Shown piece by piece: positions 34,941 through 43,894 of a stretch of DNA of 64,000 nucleotides (its first letter is position 1; each line of letters opens with the position of its first letter). Made by a program: the position numbers and the translations under genes. The notes below the pieces were generated by a model that worked only from the letters and a program-made list of their open reading frames with translations, was not told where the DNA came from and made no database searches. Source of the stretch: Modestobacter altitudinis (GTDB lineage Bacteria > Actinomycetota > Actinomycetes > Mycobacteriales > Geodermatophilaceae); assembly GCF_005930475.1 (NCBI RefSeq), contig NZ_SJEW01000003.1:106172-170171 (forward strand), read 5' to 3'.

Positions 34941-34973
34941 CGGTGGATTGCACCAGCCGGCGTCCGTGCCCGC

Positions 34974-36584
34974 TCAGGAGGGTGTTGCCTCCGGCGTCGT
35001 CGGCGGTGCCGGTGGACCCGACCGGGGCAGCCGGACGGTGAACGTCGCGCCCCGGCCGGGGGCGGTGGTCAGGTCGACGGTGCCCCCGTGCGCCGCGACC
35101 AGCGAGGCGACGATGGACAGCCCCAGCCCGGTCCCGCCGGCGGCGCGGGTACGGGAGGCGTCGGCCCGGTAGAACCGCTCGAACACCCGCTCCGCGTCGG
35201 CCGGGGCGAGCCCGGGGCCCTCGTCGCTGACGGCCAGCACGACGACGTCGGCATCGGCGGCGTCCTCGGACAGCCGCACGGTGACCCGGGCGTCAGCCGG
35301 GGTGTGGGTGAGCGCGTTGGTCACCAGGTTGCCGACCACCTGCCGCAGCCGGGCCTCGTCGCCGGTCACGACGGGCACGTCGGTGAGCGAGGGGTCCAGC
35401 AGCAGGCTGAGCGGCCGGTCGGGCTGGACGGCGCGGGCGTCGTGCACGGCGTCCCCGGCGATCTCGGCGAGGTCCACCGGCCCGAGGGTCAGCGGACGCT
35501 GCTGGTCCAGCCGGGCCAGCTGCAGCAGGTCCTCGACCAGCAGGCCCATCCGGGTCGCCTCGGCCTCGATGCGCTGCATGATCCGACCGGTGTCCTCCGG
35601 GCCCTGGACCGCACCCTGCCGGTGCAGCTCGGCGAAGCCGCGGATCGAGGTCAGCGGGGTGCGCAGCTCGTGGCTGGCGTCGGCGACGAACCGGCGCATC
35701 CGACCCTCGGACGCCCGGGCCTGCTCCTCGGAGGCCTGCTGGGCGCGGAACGAGCTCTCGATCCGGCCCAGCATCCCGTTGAGCGCGGTCGACAGCCGCC
35801 CGACCTCGGTCCGCTCGCTGCCGGCCGGAACCCGGCGGGACAGGTCACCGGCGGCGATCGCCCGCGCGGTGTGCTCCACCTCGCGCAGCGGCCGCAGGCT
35901 GTTGCGCACCAGCAGGTATCCGGCAGCCCCGAGCACGACGATGACCAGCAGGCCGACGACGAGCTCGATCCGGACGAGCCGGCCGAGCAGTTCGCGGTCC
36001 GGGGCCAGGTCGGTGGCGCCGACGATGACGAGGTCGTCGGTCACCTGGGCGATGGCGACCCGCCAGGTCGTGCCGCCGTCCACCGAGCGGACGGTGAAGG
36101 GCTGCCGGCTGTACGAGCTCACGGTCGCCGCGGTCAGGCCGCTGAGGTCGGGCAGCTCGTCCGGGTCGGGGAGCAGCTCTGGATCGCGGGTGTCGGGGAA
36201 CGCCGGGTAGGTGCCAGCTGGGCTGACGCAGTCGAGGTAGCTGCTCCGGCTTGCCAGCCCCAGGCTGTTGCACGCTCGCTGGAGGATGACCGGGTTCAAG
36301 CTCGCGTACTGGTCTACGAGGTCGGTCAGCTCCTCGTCGTGCTGCTCGAGCAGGTAGCCACGGAGCAGTGAGGTGGCCGCACCCCCGGTCGCGGCCAGCG
36401 CCACGGTGACCAGCGTGACGAGCAGCGCGACCAGGGTCACCCGCAGCGGGACCCGGACGGCCCAGCCCCTCTGGTCGGTGGCCTGCTCGCGGGGCGGCCG
36501 GTCGGAGGTCAGCTGCTCGACGGACGGGCCGGCGGGCGGCCCTGGGTCGCCGGCCGCCGGCGCGCTGGTCGCCGGGGCGCTCAC
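34974..36584 (-). CDS. Two-component sensor histidine kinase
   Basis: This 536-residue kinase has a basic N-terminus, a first membrane segment at about 47-72 and an extracytoplasmic sensor region (73-205) with two Cys (near 105 and 119). A second segment lies at 206-228, then a HAMP domain with RPLREVEHTARAIAAGDLSRRV. The phospho-acceptor is His305 in DASHELRTPLTSIRG. N, G1 and G2 boxes are VGNLVTNALTHTP, DEGPGLAP and GGTGLGLSIV. All catalytic boxes are intact. The gene overlaps the response-regulator stop by four bases. The signal is unknown; paired Cys in the sensor region might form a disulfide. Confidence 0.93.
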   Translation of the reverse strand: MSAPATSAPAAGDPGPPAGPSVEQLTSDRPPREQATDQRGWAVRVPLRVTLVALLVTLVTVALAATGGAATSLLRGYLLEQHDEELTDLVDQYASLNPVILQRACNSLGLASRSSYLDCVSPAGTYPAFPDTRDPELLPDPDELPDLSGLTAATVSSYSRQPFTVRSVDGGTTWRVAIAQVTDDLVIVGATDLAPDRELLGRLVRIELVVGLLVIVVLGAAGYLLVRNSLRPLREVEHTARAIAAGDLSRRVPAGSERTEVGRLSTALNGMLGRIESSFRAQQASEEQARASEGRMRRFVADASHELRTPLTSIRGFAELHRQGAVQGPEDTGRIMQRIEAEATRMGLLVEDLLQLARLDQQRPLTLGPVDLAEIAGDAVHDARAVQPDRPLSLLLDPSLTDVPVVTGDEARLRQVVGNLVTNALTHTPADARVTVRLSEDAADADVVVLAVSDEGPGLAPADAERVFERFYRADASRTRAAGGTGLGLSIVASLVAAHGGTVDLTTAPGRGATFTVRLPRSGPPAPPTTPEATPS

Positions 36585-37354
36585 GAGCCGCGGGGGAGGC
36601 GCAGGGAGTAGCCCACCCCGCGCAGGGTGTGCAGCAACCGCGGCTCGGTCGTGTCGACCTTGCGCCGCAGGTAGGAGATGTAGGACTCCACGACGTTGGC
36701 CTCGCCGTTGAAGTCGTAGTTCCAGACGTGGTCGAGGATCTGCGCCTTCGACAGCACCCGGCCGGCGTTCGTCATGAGGTAGCGCAGCAGCTTGAACTCG
36801 GTGGGGGAGAGGCTGACCAGCTTCCCGGCCTTGAGGACCTCGTGGCTCTCCTCGTCCAGCTCGATGTCGGCGAAGGTGAGCCGCGGCGCCTCGATGGCGC
36901 GCTGCACGCCCTGGCTGCGCCGCAGCACCGCCCGGATGCGGGCCAGCACCTCGTCCAGGCTGAACGGCTTGGTGACGTAGTCGTCGCCGCCGAGGGTCAG
37001 GCCGGTGACCTTGTCGTCGGCCGCGTCGCGCGCGGTGAGGAAGAGCACCGGGGTGTGCGTGCCGTTCTGACGCAACCGCCGGACGACTCCGAAGCCGTCG
37101 AGCCCGGGCATCATCACGTCGAGCACCAGCAGGTCGGGGCGGAACTCCGCGGCGACGGCGAGCGCCTGCTGCCCGTCGGAGGCGACGGCCACCTCGAAGC
37201 CCGCGTAACGCAGGCTGGCCGAGAGCAGCTCGCGGATGTTCGGCTCGTCGTCGACCACGAGCAACCGCGCCTCGGGCTGCTGCACGCCTCCGGCGCGCGA
37301 GCTGGTGGCGGACACGACCCCTCCTGATGGACCCTGTACGGCCGCAGTCGTCAT
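36581..37354 (-). CDS. OmpR-family response regulator
   Basis: This 257-residue regulator has a 28-residue N-terminal extension before the receiver domain. The receiver has acidic pocket VVDDEP, phospho-acceptor Asp79 in LLVLDVMMPG and Lys129 in GGDDYVTKPF. The winged-helix output domain contains LSPTEFKLLRYLMTNAGRVLSK and YISYLRRKVD. It resembles the TcrX/TrcR-like group of actinobacteria. The ATG at 37354 is the first good start. The kinase gene follows with a 4-base overlap, so the two form a standard operon. Target genes are not evident; the divergent neighbourhood holds a siderophore-interacting protein gene. Confidence 0.93.
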   Translation of the reverse strand: MTTAAVQGPSGGVVSATSSRAGGVQQPEARLLVVDDEPNIRELLSASLRYAGFEVAVASDGQQALAVAAEFRPDLLVLDVMMPGLDGFGVVRRLRQNGTHTPVLFLTARDAADDKVTGLTLGGDDYVTKPFSLDEVLARIRAVLRRSQGVQRAIEAPRLTFADIELDEESHEVLKAGKLVSLSPTEFKLLRYLMTNAGRVLSKAQILDHVWNYDFNGEANVVESYISYLRRKVDTTEPRLLHTLRGVGYSLRLPRGS

Positions 37355-37438
37355 GCCGCCAGAGTGCGGTGCGCGGCTGCAGCTGCGCTGGACGCTACCT
37401 GTGAGGAAGCTGGACGAGGGGGTCGTGCGACCGGCTGG

Positions 37439-38224
37439 TCAGCCGGCGGGTGACATCGCCCGTCCGCGCCGCCAGTAGCCGATCGCGTGGTGCTGGCTCC
37501 GGCGCAGCCCCCACCGGCTCCGCAGGTCCGCCCGCACGGTCCGCACGGTCGCCGACTCCGCGCCGACCCAGGCGAAGACGTCGTCCCCGGCCGGCCGTGG
37601 CAGGGCCGCCACGGCGTCGGCGAGCAGGTCGGTACCGGGGGGCGAACCGGAGCGGTGCAGCCAGTGCAGCTCCACGCCGGGCGGTGCGAGGACCGGTTGC
37701 TCCTCCTCGGGCCCGGCCACCTCGAGCAACGCGACACCGCGGGTGCCCGGAGCGGCGGAGGCCAGGATCCTGCTGATCGCCGGCAGCGCGGTCTCGTCGC
37801 CGGCCACCAGCAGCCAGGAGGCCGGGGCCTCGCCGAGCGGGGCGGCGCTCGCCACGCCCAGCACGGCGCCCGGCGCGGCGGCGGACGCCCAGGTCGCGGC
37901 CGGGCCGTCGCCGTGCAGCACGAAGTCGACGTCCAGCTCGCCTGCGGCGGGGTCCTGCCGGCGGGAGGTGTAGCTGCGAAGGGCCACGCCGTGGCTCCCC
38001 TGCGGCCACACGATGCGACCGTCCCGGGCAACCGTGGGCCAGCGGGGCGCCGGGTCGCCGACCCGCGGGACCAGCAGGGACAGGCTCGGGCCCGCCGCCG
38101 CGACGACGGCGCCCGGCGCGGTGAGGGTCACCCGACGCACGGCAGGGGTGACGTCCCGGACGGCCGACACGGTGAGCACGTCGACCGAGCGGGCTGCGGC
38201 TGGGTCGTCCTCGCTCGGTTCCAC
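37439..38224 (-). CDS. Siderophore-interacting protein (ferric-siderophore reductase family)
   Basis: This protein, about 261 residues long, has the SIP/ViuB layout. An FAD-binding beta-barrel comes first (SYTSRRQDPAAGELDVDFVLHGDGPAATWA), followed by a NAD(P)H-binding half (WLLVAGDETALPAISRIL and FAWVGAESATVRTVRADLR). The C-terminal helix is WGLRRSQHHAIGYWRRG. Members reduce ferric siderophores to release iron. The start is uncertain. GTG 38224 lies eight bases after a -10-like TAGGCT on this strand, which favours leaderless initiation, whereas a longer frame to 38308 lacks homology. No siderophore biosynthesis genes are nearby. Confidence 0.85.
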   Translation of the reverse strand: MEPSEDDPAAARSVDVLTVSAVRDVTPAVRRVTLTAPGAVVAAAGPSLSLLVPRVGDPAPRWPTVARDGRIVWPQGSHGVALRSYTSRRQDPAAGELDVDFVLHGDGPAATWASAAAPGAVLGVASAAPLGEAPASWLLVAGDETALPAISRILASAAPGTRGVALLEVAGPEEEQPVLAPPGVELHWLHRSGSPPGTDLLADAVAALPRPAGDDVFAWVGAESATVRTVRADLRSRWGLRRSQHHAIGYWRRGRAMSPAG

Positions 38225-38537
38225 GAGGACCCAGCCTAACGAGGCCGACCCGGCCGGCCCCGGGGGAATGGGGCCAGTCGGGCCGGCGTCTCGGGACGGA
38301 GATCTCACTGTGCGTGACCGGATCGTTGCGCTGGTCTGGCCTCGCGGTCAGGACCTTCCGTCTGATGAACACGCTACGTGACGGGAATCGGCCCGGTACA
38401 GCCCGGTGGCAGGACACAACCCGAACGGGTGACCGCCGCGGCATCGGACGGCGCCGTACCGCTGCCGGGGAGCCCATGTGTGCGGTCCGCCCGGCCCGGG
38501 CAGGCACGAGGGACCGACGAGCGACGGAGGACCGGCG
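38225..38537. other. Divergent promoter region, no gene
   Basis: This stretch lies between the divergent siderophore-interacting protein and HVA1-type genes. The minus-strand -10-like TAGGCT is at 38233-38238. The right part holds the leader of the small-protein pair with GGAGG just before 38538. I see no further gene, repeat or RNA. Confidence 0.5.
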
Positions 38538-38747
38538 ATGGCGCAGGACTTCAGCAAGGGCGACCACGTGAGCTGGAAGAGCCACGGGGGCGAGGCCGAG
38601 GGCACGGTCCAGAAGAAGATCACCGAGGACACCGAGGCGGCCGGCCGGAAGGTCAAGGCCAGTTCCGACGACCCGCAGTACGAGGTGAAGAGCGAGAAGA
38701 GCGGCGGCACCGCCGTGCACAAGCCCAGCGCACTGAAGAAGGACTGA
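38538..38747 (+). CDS. HVA1 (DUF2945, TUDOR-like) family small protein
   Basis: This 69-residue protein starts at ATG 38538 after GGAGG. It matches the hypervirulence-associated/DUF2945 pattern: FSKGDHVSWKSHGGEAEGTVQKKITEDT, a beta-rich TUDOR-like core, and DPQYEVKSEKSGGTAVHKPSALKK at the end. The family is small, lysine-rich and cytoplasmic with unknown function, often appearing in stress-related clusters. The DUF2795 gene follows 33 bases downstream in the same orientation, so they are likely co-transcribed. Confidence 0.85.
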   Translation: MAQDFSKGDHVSWKSHGGEAEGTVQKKITEDTEAAGRKVKASSDDPQYEVKSEKSGGTAVHKPSALKKD

Positions 38748-38780
38748 CCCGCGCCGGCGAGGCGGCAGGAGGAGGAGCAC

Positions 38781-39212
38781 GTGACCGAGAACGACGACAC
38801 CTTCGCAGGCACATCCGCGCGGAGCACGAAGCACTCGGCCCGGGAGGACGACGCCCTGGCCCACGAGATCGAGGGGATGATCCGCTCCGGGCGGTCCACC
38901 CACGCCCAGGAGTGGAACGACCCCGAGCCCGTGGCCGAGGGCGACCCGGACGTCGACAGCTCGCCGGGGGACACCCTGACCGGTGGTGTGCCGGTCGGCA
39001 TGACCCCCGATGCCGTGATCGCCCGTGCTGAGCTGGCCCGCTGGCTGGACCGGGCCGACTTCCCGAGCACCGGCCCTGACCTGGTGGAAGCTGCGCGCGA
39101 CCACCGGGCACCCGACGCGGTCGCCGACGAGCTCTCCCGGCTGCCCGACGGGCAGGTCTACGAGCGGATCGGCGACGTCGTCCGCGCGCTGGGCTACCCG
39201 ACCGAGACCTGA
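38781..39212 (+). CDS. DUF2795 domain protein
   Basis: This 143-residue protein starts at GTG 38781 with GGAGGAG upstream. The first 70 residues are acidic and hydrophilic (DNA- or protein-binding role unclear). The C-terminal 65 residues match DUF2795: LARWLDRADFPSTGPDLVEAARDHRAPDAVADELSRLP and then YERIGDVVRALG. DUF2795 is a small helical domain common in actinobacteria with no known activity. It pairs with the HVA1-type gene and is followed by a very strong terminator. Confidence 0.8.
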   Translation: MTENDDTFAGTSARSTKHSAREDDALAHEIEGMIRSGRSTHAQEWNDPEPVAEGDPDVDSSPGDTLTGGVPVGMTPDAVIARAELARWLDRADFPSTGPDLVEAARDHRAPDAVADELSRLPDGQVYERIGDVVRALGYPTET

Positions 39213-39257
39213 GTCCCGGCCAGCTCACCTGATCCCGTCCCCTGTCGAGAAACCGGC

Positions 39258-39297
39258 ACACGACCGGCGCCGCCCCCCGGGGCGGCGCCGGTCGTGT
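39258..39297. terminator. Very strong bidirectional terminator
   Basis: A perfect 19-bp stem: the arm beginning ACACGACCGGCG at 39258-39276 pairs with 39279-39297, leaving only a 2-base turn. It is placed between the DUF2795 gene and the convergent repeat-protein gene. Confidence 0.9.
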
Positions 39298-39299
39298 GT

Positions 39300-40436
39300 T
39301 CAGTGGCCGTCGAGCGCGGCTGCCCCGTCCTCCTCGGCGATCTCCTCCGCGCCCCGGCGGCGGAACAGCTTCGAGCCCGGGAACCCCTTCACCACCTGGC
39401 GCATGTCCTGCACGGTGTCCAGCAGGGCGTGCACGTCCGGGGCGACGTCGCCGAGGGTGGCCAGGACGGGCAGCACGTCCTCGTCCAGGTGGACGACCAG
39501 GGTCGGCAGCCGGTCGACCAGCGTGATCAGGGCAGCCACCTCGTCGTCGTCGAGGTGCGCGGCGAACCGGGTCAGCACCGGTGCCAGCACGGTCAGGGCC
39601 GGGCGGTAGTCCTCCAGCAACGGCTGGACGGCCCCGAGCATCGCCTCGGCCCGGCCGAGGGTCCCGTCGGCCGCGCCCGCGGTCCCGCCCACCGCCACGA
39701 GGAGCTCGTCGGCGGCGTCGGTGCTCCGCCCGATCCGCTGCACCGCGACGTCGGCGGCGGACTGGGTCACCCCGATCGCGTCGATGGCCTGGTCGGCGCG
39801 GGCCTGGGTGGTGCCGATGGCGTCGATGGCCTGGTCGGCGCGGGCCTGGGTCGCGCCGATGCTGTCGATGGCCTGGTCAGCGCGGGCCTGGGTCGCGCCG
39901 ATGGCGTCGATGGCCTGGTCAGCGCGGGTCTGGGTCGCGCCGATGCTGTCGATGGCCTGGTCGGCGCGGGTCTGGGTCGCGCCGATGCTGTCGATCGCCT
40001 GGTCGGCGCGAGCCTGGGTCGCGCCGATGGCGTCGATCGCATGCTCGGCGCGAGCCTGGGTGGTGCCGATGCTGTCGATCGCATGCTCGGCGCGGGCCTG
40101 GGTGGTGCCGATGCTGTCGATGGCCCGGTCGGCGCGGTCGCGGGTCGCGTCGACGGCGGTGATCGCCGCGTCCGCGGAGGCCTGGGTGCCCTTGATCCGG
40201 GACATCGCCTCGTCGGCGTGGGCACGGGTCGCGTCGATCCCGACCACCGCCTGCTCGGCGCGGTCGGCGATCCGCTCGACCCGGTCCAGCAGCACGGTGA
40301 GCCGCTCCAGCAGGCGCTCGACCTCGCCGACCGCGCCGACCACCCGCGGCAGGAGCGCGAGGGCCTCGGTGACCCCGTCCCGCAGGCCGCCGGCCGCGGT
40401 GAGCACGTCGGATGGACCGAACAACGGCAGCTTCAC
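39300..40436 (-). CDS. Coiled-coil protein with fifteen 14-residue tandem repeats
   Basis: This 378-residue protein starts at GTG 40436. After a 59-residue leucine-rich head, residues 60-269 are fifteen tandem 14-residue units of the form A[DE]xAIxxIxxTxxR. Nine of these (102-227) are nearly identical, for example ADQAIDSIGATQAR. Fourteen residues equal two heptads, with Ala, Ile and Thr on one face, so a long continuous coiled coil is predicted. The C-terminal 110 residues hold a conserved-looking domain (YRPALTVLAPVLTRFAAHLDDDEVAALITLVDRLP) and a basic KGFPGSKLFRRRG segment. No membrane segment is found. It is divergent from a degenerate LCP protein and may be envelope-associated or cytoskeletal, which is inference. 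Confidence 0.8.
   Translation of the reverse strand: MKLPLFGPSDVLTAAGGLRDGVTEALALLPRVVGAVGEVERLLERLTVLLDRVERIADRAEQAVVGIDATRAHADEAMSRIKGTQASADAAITAVDATRDRADRAIDSIGTTQARAEHAIDSIGTTQARAEHAIDAIGATQARADQAIDSIGATQTRADQAIDSIGATQTRADQAIDAIGATQARADQAIDSIGATQARADQAIDAIGTTQARADQAIDAIGVTQSAADVAVQRIGRSTDAADELLVAVGGTAGAADGTLGRAEAMLGAVQPLLEDYRPALTVLAPVLTRFAAHLDDDEVAALITLVDRLPTLVVHLDEDVLPVLATLGDVAPDVHALLDTVQDMRQVVKGFPGSKLFRRRGAEEIAEEDGAAALDGH
39756..40133. repeat. Nine tandem 42-bp coding repeats
   Basis: Nine contiguous 42-bp units (378 bp) within the coiled-coil gene. Units differ mainly at two codons, giving Ser/Ala and Ala/Thr alternation. High DNA identity despite free third positions points to recent duplication or gene conversion. 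Unit number is likely variable between strains. Confidence 0.9.
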
Positions 40437-40656
40437 GGCCTCGACGCTACGGTCCGCGGCCGCACCGCGCCGGACGAGCCGGTCGGGTCCGCGCTGCTCG
40501 GGACACCTCTTCCCCCGCGCGCCCGACCGGACTGGAGGCCTCGCACCCGTATCGTGGGCAGCCCCACGGTCGACGGCGTCCGACCGGGCCGGGGGGTGGC
40601 GAGACGACCAGTCCGGCGACGGCGCTGCCGGACCACGACGACGGGATCCTTGAACG

Positions 40657-43026
40657 GTGGCGGACGAGCCGACGCGGAGCGGGACCGACAGTGGTCCTCC
40701 CGTCGGTGACCCGGCGACGGGCCGGCTCGGGCCGGACGACGGCAACCCCGTCGAGCCGTTGACCGTCGCCGAGCTGCTGGCCCGCTCCGGGACCGACGTA
40801 CGGCGCCGGCGGGCCGAGCGGCGGGAGTCGGCGGAGGTGACCGGCCGGCAGCAGCCGGTCCGGGACGACGGGCCGCGCGACCGCCCGCCGCTCCGGGGCG
40901 GCGTGCGCCGCGAGCCGTTCCCCACCGCGGGCGCCCCGTCCGCACCGCTGCTCCCGACGGGCTGGCAGCCGGCGATGCCCGGGCCCGCGACGGCACCACC
41001 CACTGCGCCGCCGTCTCTCCCGCCCCGGTCCTCGCCGCGCTCCCAGCCGCGCTCCCAGCCGCGCTCCCAGCCGCCGTCCCCGCCGCCGTCCTCGCCGCCG
41101 TCCTCGCCGCAGTCCTCGCCGCAAGCTGCCCCGTGGAGCCCGGCGCCGGTGGTGGTGCCCCCCGCAGCGGTCGTCCGGAGCGCGGCGCCGCCAGGAGTGC
41201 CGCCGCGGCCGGTGATGCGCGCCCTGCAGACCGAGGCGCCCGCGGCCGACCCCGCCCCCTCGGCCGGTCCGGCACCGTCGGCCGGTCCAGTACCGGCCGG
41301 CCCGGTGTTCGGCTCGACGTACAGCCCCCCGCCGCGGGTGGTCCCGCCGGCGTCGGTCACCCCGGCGGCCGCACCGCCGGTCCGCGCGCCCTCCCCGTCC
41401 CGTTCCCCGAGCCCGACCCCTCGGCCGACGCCCGCGCTGCCGGGCGCCCAGCCGTCCGTGCCGGTGCCAGGGGTGCGCCGCAGCCTGCCGCTGCCGCCGA
41501 TCCCGGGCCGGGACGTCCCGGCGTCCGACCAGGGGACCATCACCGACCTCACGGTGCCGCGGGCGCCGGTCAGCCCGGCGCGGCGGCGGCTGACCCGGGT
41601 CGCGCTCGCGCTGGTCGCGCTGCTCGGGGTCGTGGCCGCCTACTACGTCGGCCTGTACTTCTACGTCGACCGCACGCTCGACCGGGTCGACGCGCTCGTC
41701 GTCGACGGACCCGAGGTGCTGGCGCCCCAGCTGCAGGAGTCCGCGCAGACCTACCTGCTGGTCGGGACGCACCTGCCCGGGCGCAGCGGGCTGTCGGCGG
41801 TCAGCACGCTGATCGCCCACGTCTCCGCCGACGGGCAGCAGGCGGTGCTGGTCAGCGTGCCGCCCACCGCGCTCAGCGACACCCCGACCTGCCGGGACGA
41901 CGACGGCGAGGTGCGGCCGGCGGTCACCGAGGCGTTCGCCTCCGCGCTGCTCGACGGCGGACCGTCCTGCCTGGTCCGGTCGGTGCAGCAGCTCACCGGG
42001 CTGCGCGTCGACCACTACCTCGCCCTGGACCTCGAGCGGCTGCCGGGCATGGTCGACGCCCTCGGCGACGTCTCGGTCTGCGTGCCCGACCCCGCCACCG
42101 GCGCCGCCTCCGCGCTGGGGCTGCCGGCGGGGGCGGCCCGGCTGACCGGCGAGGACGTGACCGACTTCCTCCGTGCGAGCAGCACCGGGTCCGACCTCAC
42201 CGGCGCGGCGGCCGCGGAACGGGAGCAGCTGGTCCTCACCGCGACCCTGCGCACCGCACTGGACAGCGGGACCGTCGCCGACCCGCTGGCCCTCACCCGG
42301 TTGCTGACCCGGACCGGGGACACGTTCACCGTCGACGCCGACACCGCCCTCGACGACGTGCGAGCCCTCGGCTCCACGCTGGGCGACCTGTCCGGCGACG
42401 CGCTGCAGCGCGCCGAGGTCCCGGTGGCCTCGGTCGGGTACGTGCCGGCTGGGTCCGACCAGGCCGCCGTCCTCGTCGACGCCGCCGCCACCCGGGAGCT
42501 CTTCGACGCCGTCATCGACGGCGGCACGCTGCCGGCCGCCGCGGAGGCGCAGGCAGCCGCCGACGGTGCCGCCACCACGGACACGTCCGCCGGTCCCGCA
42601 GCGGCCGACTCCCTCCCTGACCCCACGCTCACCGACGTGGTGCCCGCGGGCACCCTGGTGACCGTGGCCCCGGCCGGGGTGACCGTCGACGTGCTGGACG
42701 CCTCCGGCGCGGGCCGGACGGCGGACGTCGCGGCCGGGCTGGCCGCCGGGGGCTTCCGCATCGGTGCCCTCGGGAAGGAGCCGGCGGCGGTGGACCGGAC
42801 TGTCGTGCGCTACGGCCCGGCGTCCTTCGAGCCCGCCCGCACGGTGGTCGCCGCCGTCCCCGGGGCGGTGCTGCAGCCGACCGACGAGGTCGGCACCGCC
42901 GTGCAGCTGGTCATCGGGCCGGACTTCACCGCGCTCACCCCGGTCGCCGTCGGCACGCCGGTACCGACGACAGCGGCCCCGGTCCCCGTGGACGAGGGGA
43001 CCGGGGCCGCGTCGGCCTGCAGCTGA
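40657..43026 (+). CDS. Proline-rich LCP-like protein with LytR C-terminal domain
   Basis: This 789-residue protein starts at GTG 40657. Residues 1-305 are cytoplasmic, Pro/Ser/Arg-rich and disordered, including RSQP repeats. One membrane segment (about 313-333) is followed by an extracytoplasmic LytR-CpsA-Psr-like domain (350-520) and a LytR_C domain near 665-765. LCP enzymes attach glycopolymers to peptidoglycan. Here the usual RSDT, PRD and tandem-Arg motifs appear as GRSGLSAVSTL, VPPTALSD and FLRASSTGSDL, so catalytic residues seem lost. Phosphotransferase activity is therefore doubtful and a structural or regulatory role is possible. It is divergent from the coiled-coil repeat protein. 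Confidence 0.75.
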   Translation: MADEPTRSGTDSGPPVGDPATGRLGPDDGNPVEPLTVAELLARSGTDVRRRRAERRESAEVTGRQQPVRDDGPRDRPPLRGGVRREPFPTAGAPSAPLLPTGWQPAMPGPATAPPTAPPSLPPRSSPRSQPRSQPRSQPPSPPPSSPPSSPQSSPQAAPWSPAPVVVPPAAVVRSAAPPGVPPRPVMRALQTEAPAADPAPSAGPAPSAGPVPAGPVFGSTYSPPPRVVPPASVTPAAAPPVRAPSPSRSPSPTPRPTPALPGAQPSVPVPGVRRSLPLPPIPGRDVPASDQGTITDLTVPRAPVSPARRRLTRVALALVALLGVVAAYYVGLYFYVDRTLDRVDALVVDGPEVLAPQLQESAQTYLLVGTHLPGRSGLSAVSTLIAHVSADGQQAVLVSVPPTALSDTPTCRDDDGEVRPAVTEAFASALLDGGPSCLVRSVQQLTGLRVDHYLALDLERLPGMVDALGDVSVCVPDPATGAASALGLPAGAARLTGEDVTDFLRASSTGSDLTGAAAAEREQLVLTATLRTALDSGTVADPLALTRLLTRTGDTFTVDADTALDDVRALGSTLGDLSGDALQRAEVPVASVGYVPAGSDQAAVLVDAAATRELFDAVIDGGTLPAAAEAQAAADGAATTDTSAGPAAADSLPDPTLTDVVPAGTLVTVAPAGVTVDVLDASGAGRTADVAAGLAAGGFRIGALGKEPAAVDRTVVRYGPASFEPARTVVAAVPGAVLQPTDEVGTAVQLVIGPDFTALTPVAVGTPVPTTAAPVPVDEGTGAASACS

Positions 43027-43030
43027 GCGT

Positions 43031-43085
43031 GGCCCCGGTGCAGGGGCCCGCCGCGAGCTCGCGAGCGGTGGGGAGCACCGGGGCC
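43031..43085. terminator. Terminator-like hairpin between LCP-like gene and pstB
   Basis: GGCCCCGGTGC (43031-43041) pairs with GCACCGGGGCC (43075-43085). The loop contains a further CGCGAGCTCGCG palindrome. It lies between convergent genes. Confidence 0.7.
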
Positions 43086-43090
43086 CTTCG

Positions 43091-43870
43091 TCAGCCGAAG
43101 CGGCCGGAGATGTAGTCCTCCGTCGCCTTCTCCTCCGGGTTGCTGAAGATCTTCTCGGTCGGGTTGAACTCGACCAGGCGGCCGGGCTGCCCCACGCCGC
43201 TGAGGTTGAAGAACCCGGTGGCGGTGCTGACCCGGGCCGCCTGCTGCATGTTGTGCGTGACGATGACGATGGTGAAGCGCTCCTTGAGCTCGGTCATCAG
43301 GTCCTCGATGGCCAGCGTGGAGATGGGGTCCAGGGCCGAGCAGGGCTCGTCCATCAGCAGCACCTCGGGCTCCACCGCGATGGCGCGGGCGATGCACAGA
43401 CGCTGCTGCTGCCCACCGGACAGGCCGGAGCCGGGCCGGTTGAGCCGGTCCTTCACCTCGGCCCACAGGTTGGCGCCCTTCAGCGAGCGCTCCACCAGGT
43501 CGTCCATGTCGGACTTCTTCATCCGGGTGCTGTTGAGCCGGACGCCGGCGATCACGTTGTCGTAGATCGACATGGTCGGGAACGGGTTGGGCCGCTGGAA
43601 GACCATGCCGATCTGGCGGCGGACGTCAACGGGGTCGACCTCGGCGCCGTAGAGGTCCTGGCCGTCGATGACGACCTTGCCCTCCACCCGGGCACCGGGG
43701 ATGACCTCGTGCATGCGGTTCAGCGACCGCAGGAAGGTCGACTTGCCGCAGCCCGAGGGGCCGATGAGCGCGGTGATGCTCCGCGGCTCGATGGAGACGT
43801 TCACGCCCTGGACGGCGAGGAAGCTGCTGTAGTAGATGTCCAGGTCACTGACGTCGATGCGCTTGGCCAC
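43091..43870 (-). CDS. pstB: Phosphate ABC transporter ATP-binding protein
   Basis: This 259-residue ATPase has Walker [10 protein letters not shown] (37-45), a Q-loop in VFQRPNPFP, the signature [14 protein letters not shown], Walker B VLLMDEP followed by CSALDP, and the switch His in [12 protein letters not shown]. It energises high-affinity phosphate import through PstC and PstA. It is the last gene of pstS-pstC-pstA-pstB, starting 24 bases after pstA. No phoU gene follows, unlike many pst operons. Confidence 0.97.
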   Translation of the reverse strand: MAKRIDVSDLDIYYSSFLAVQGVNVSIEPRSITALIGPSGCGKSTFLRSLNRMHEVIPGARVEGKVVIDGQDLYGAEVDPVDVRRQIGMVFQRPNPFPTMSIYDNVIAGVRLNSTRMKKSDMDDLVERSLKGANLWAEVKDRLNRPGSGLSGGQQQRLCIARAIAVEPEVLLMDEPCSALDPISTLAIEDLMTELKERFTIVIVTHNMQQAARVSTATGFFNLSGVGQPGRLVEFNPTEKIFSNPEEKATEDYISGRFG

Positions 43871-43894
43871 AGGGGGTCCTCCGGGTCGGTCCGG

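Noticed and set aside
39756..40133. Regularly spaced repeats that might suggest CRISPR
   Set aside because: The 42-bp units are contiguous without spacers and lie in frame inside a coding gene.
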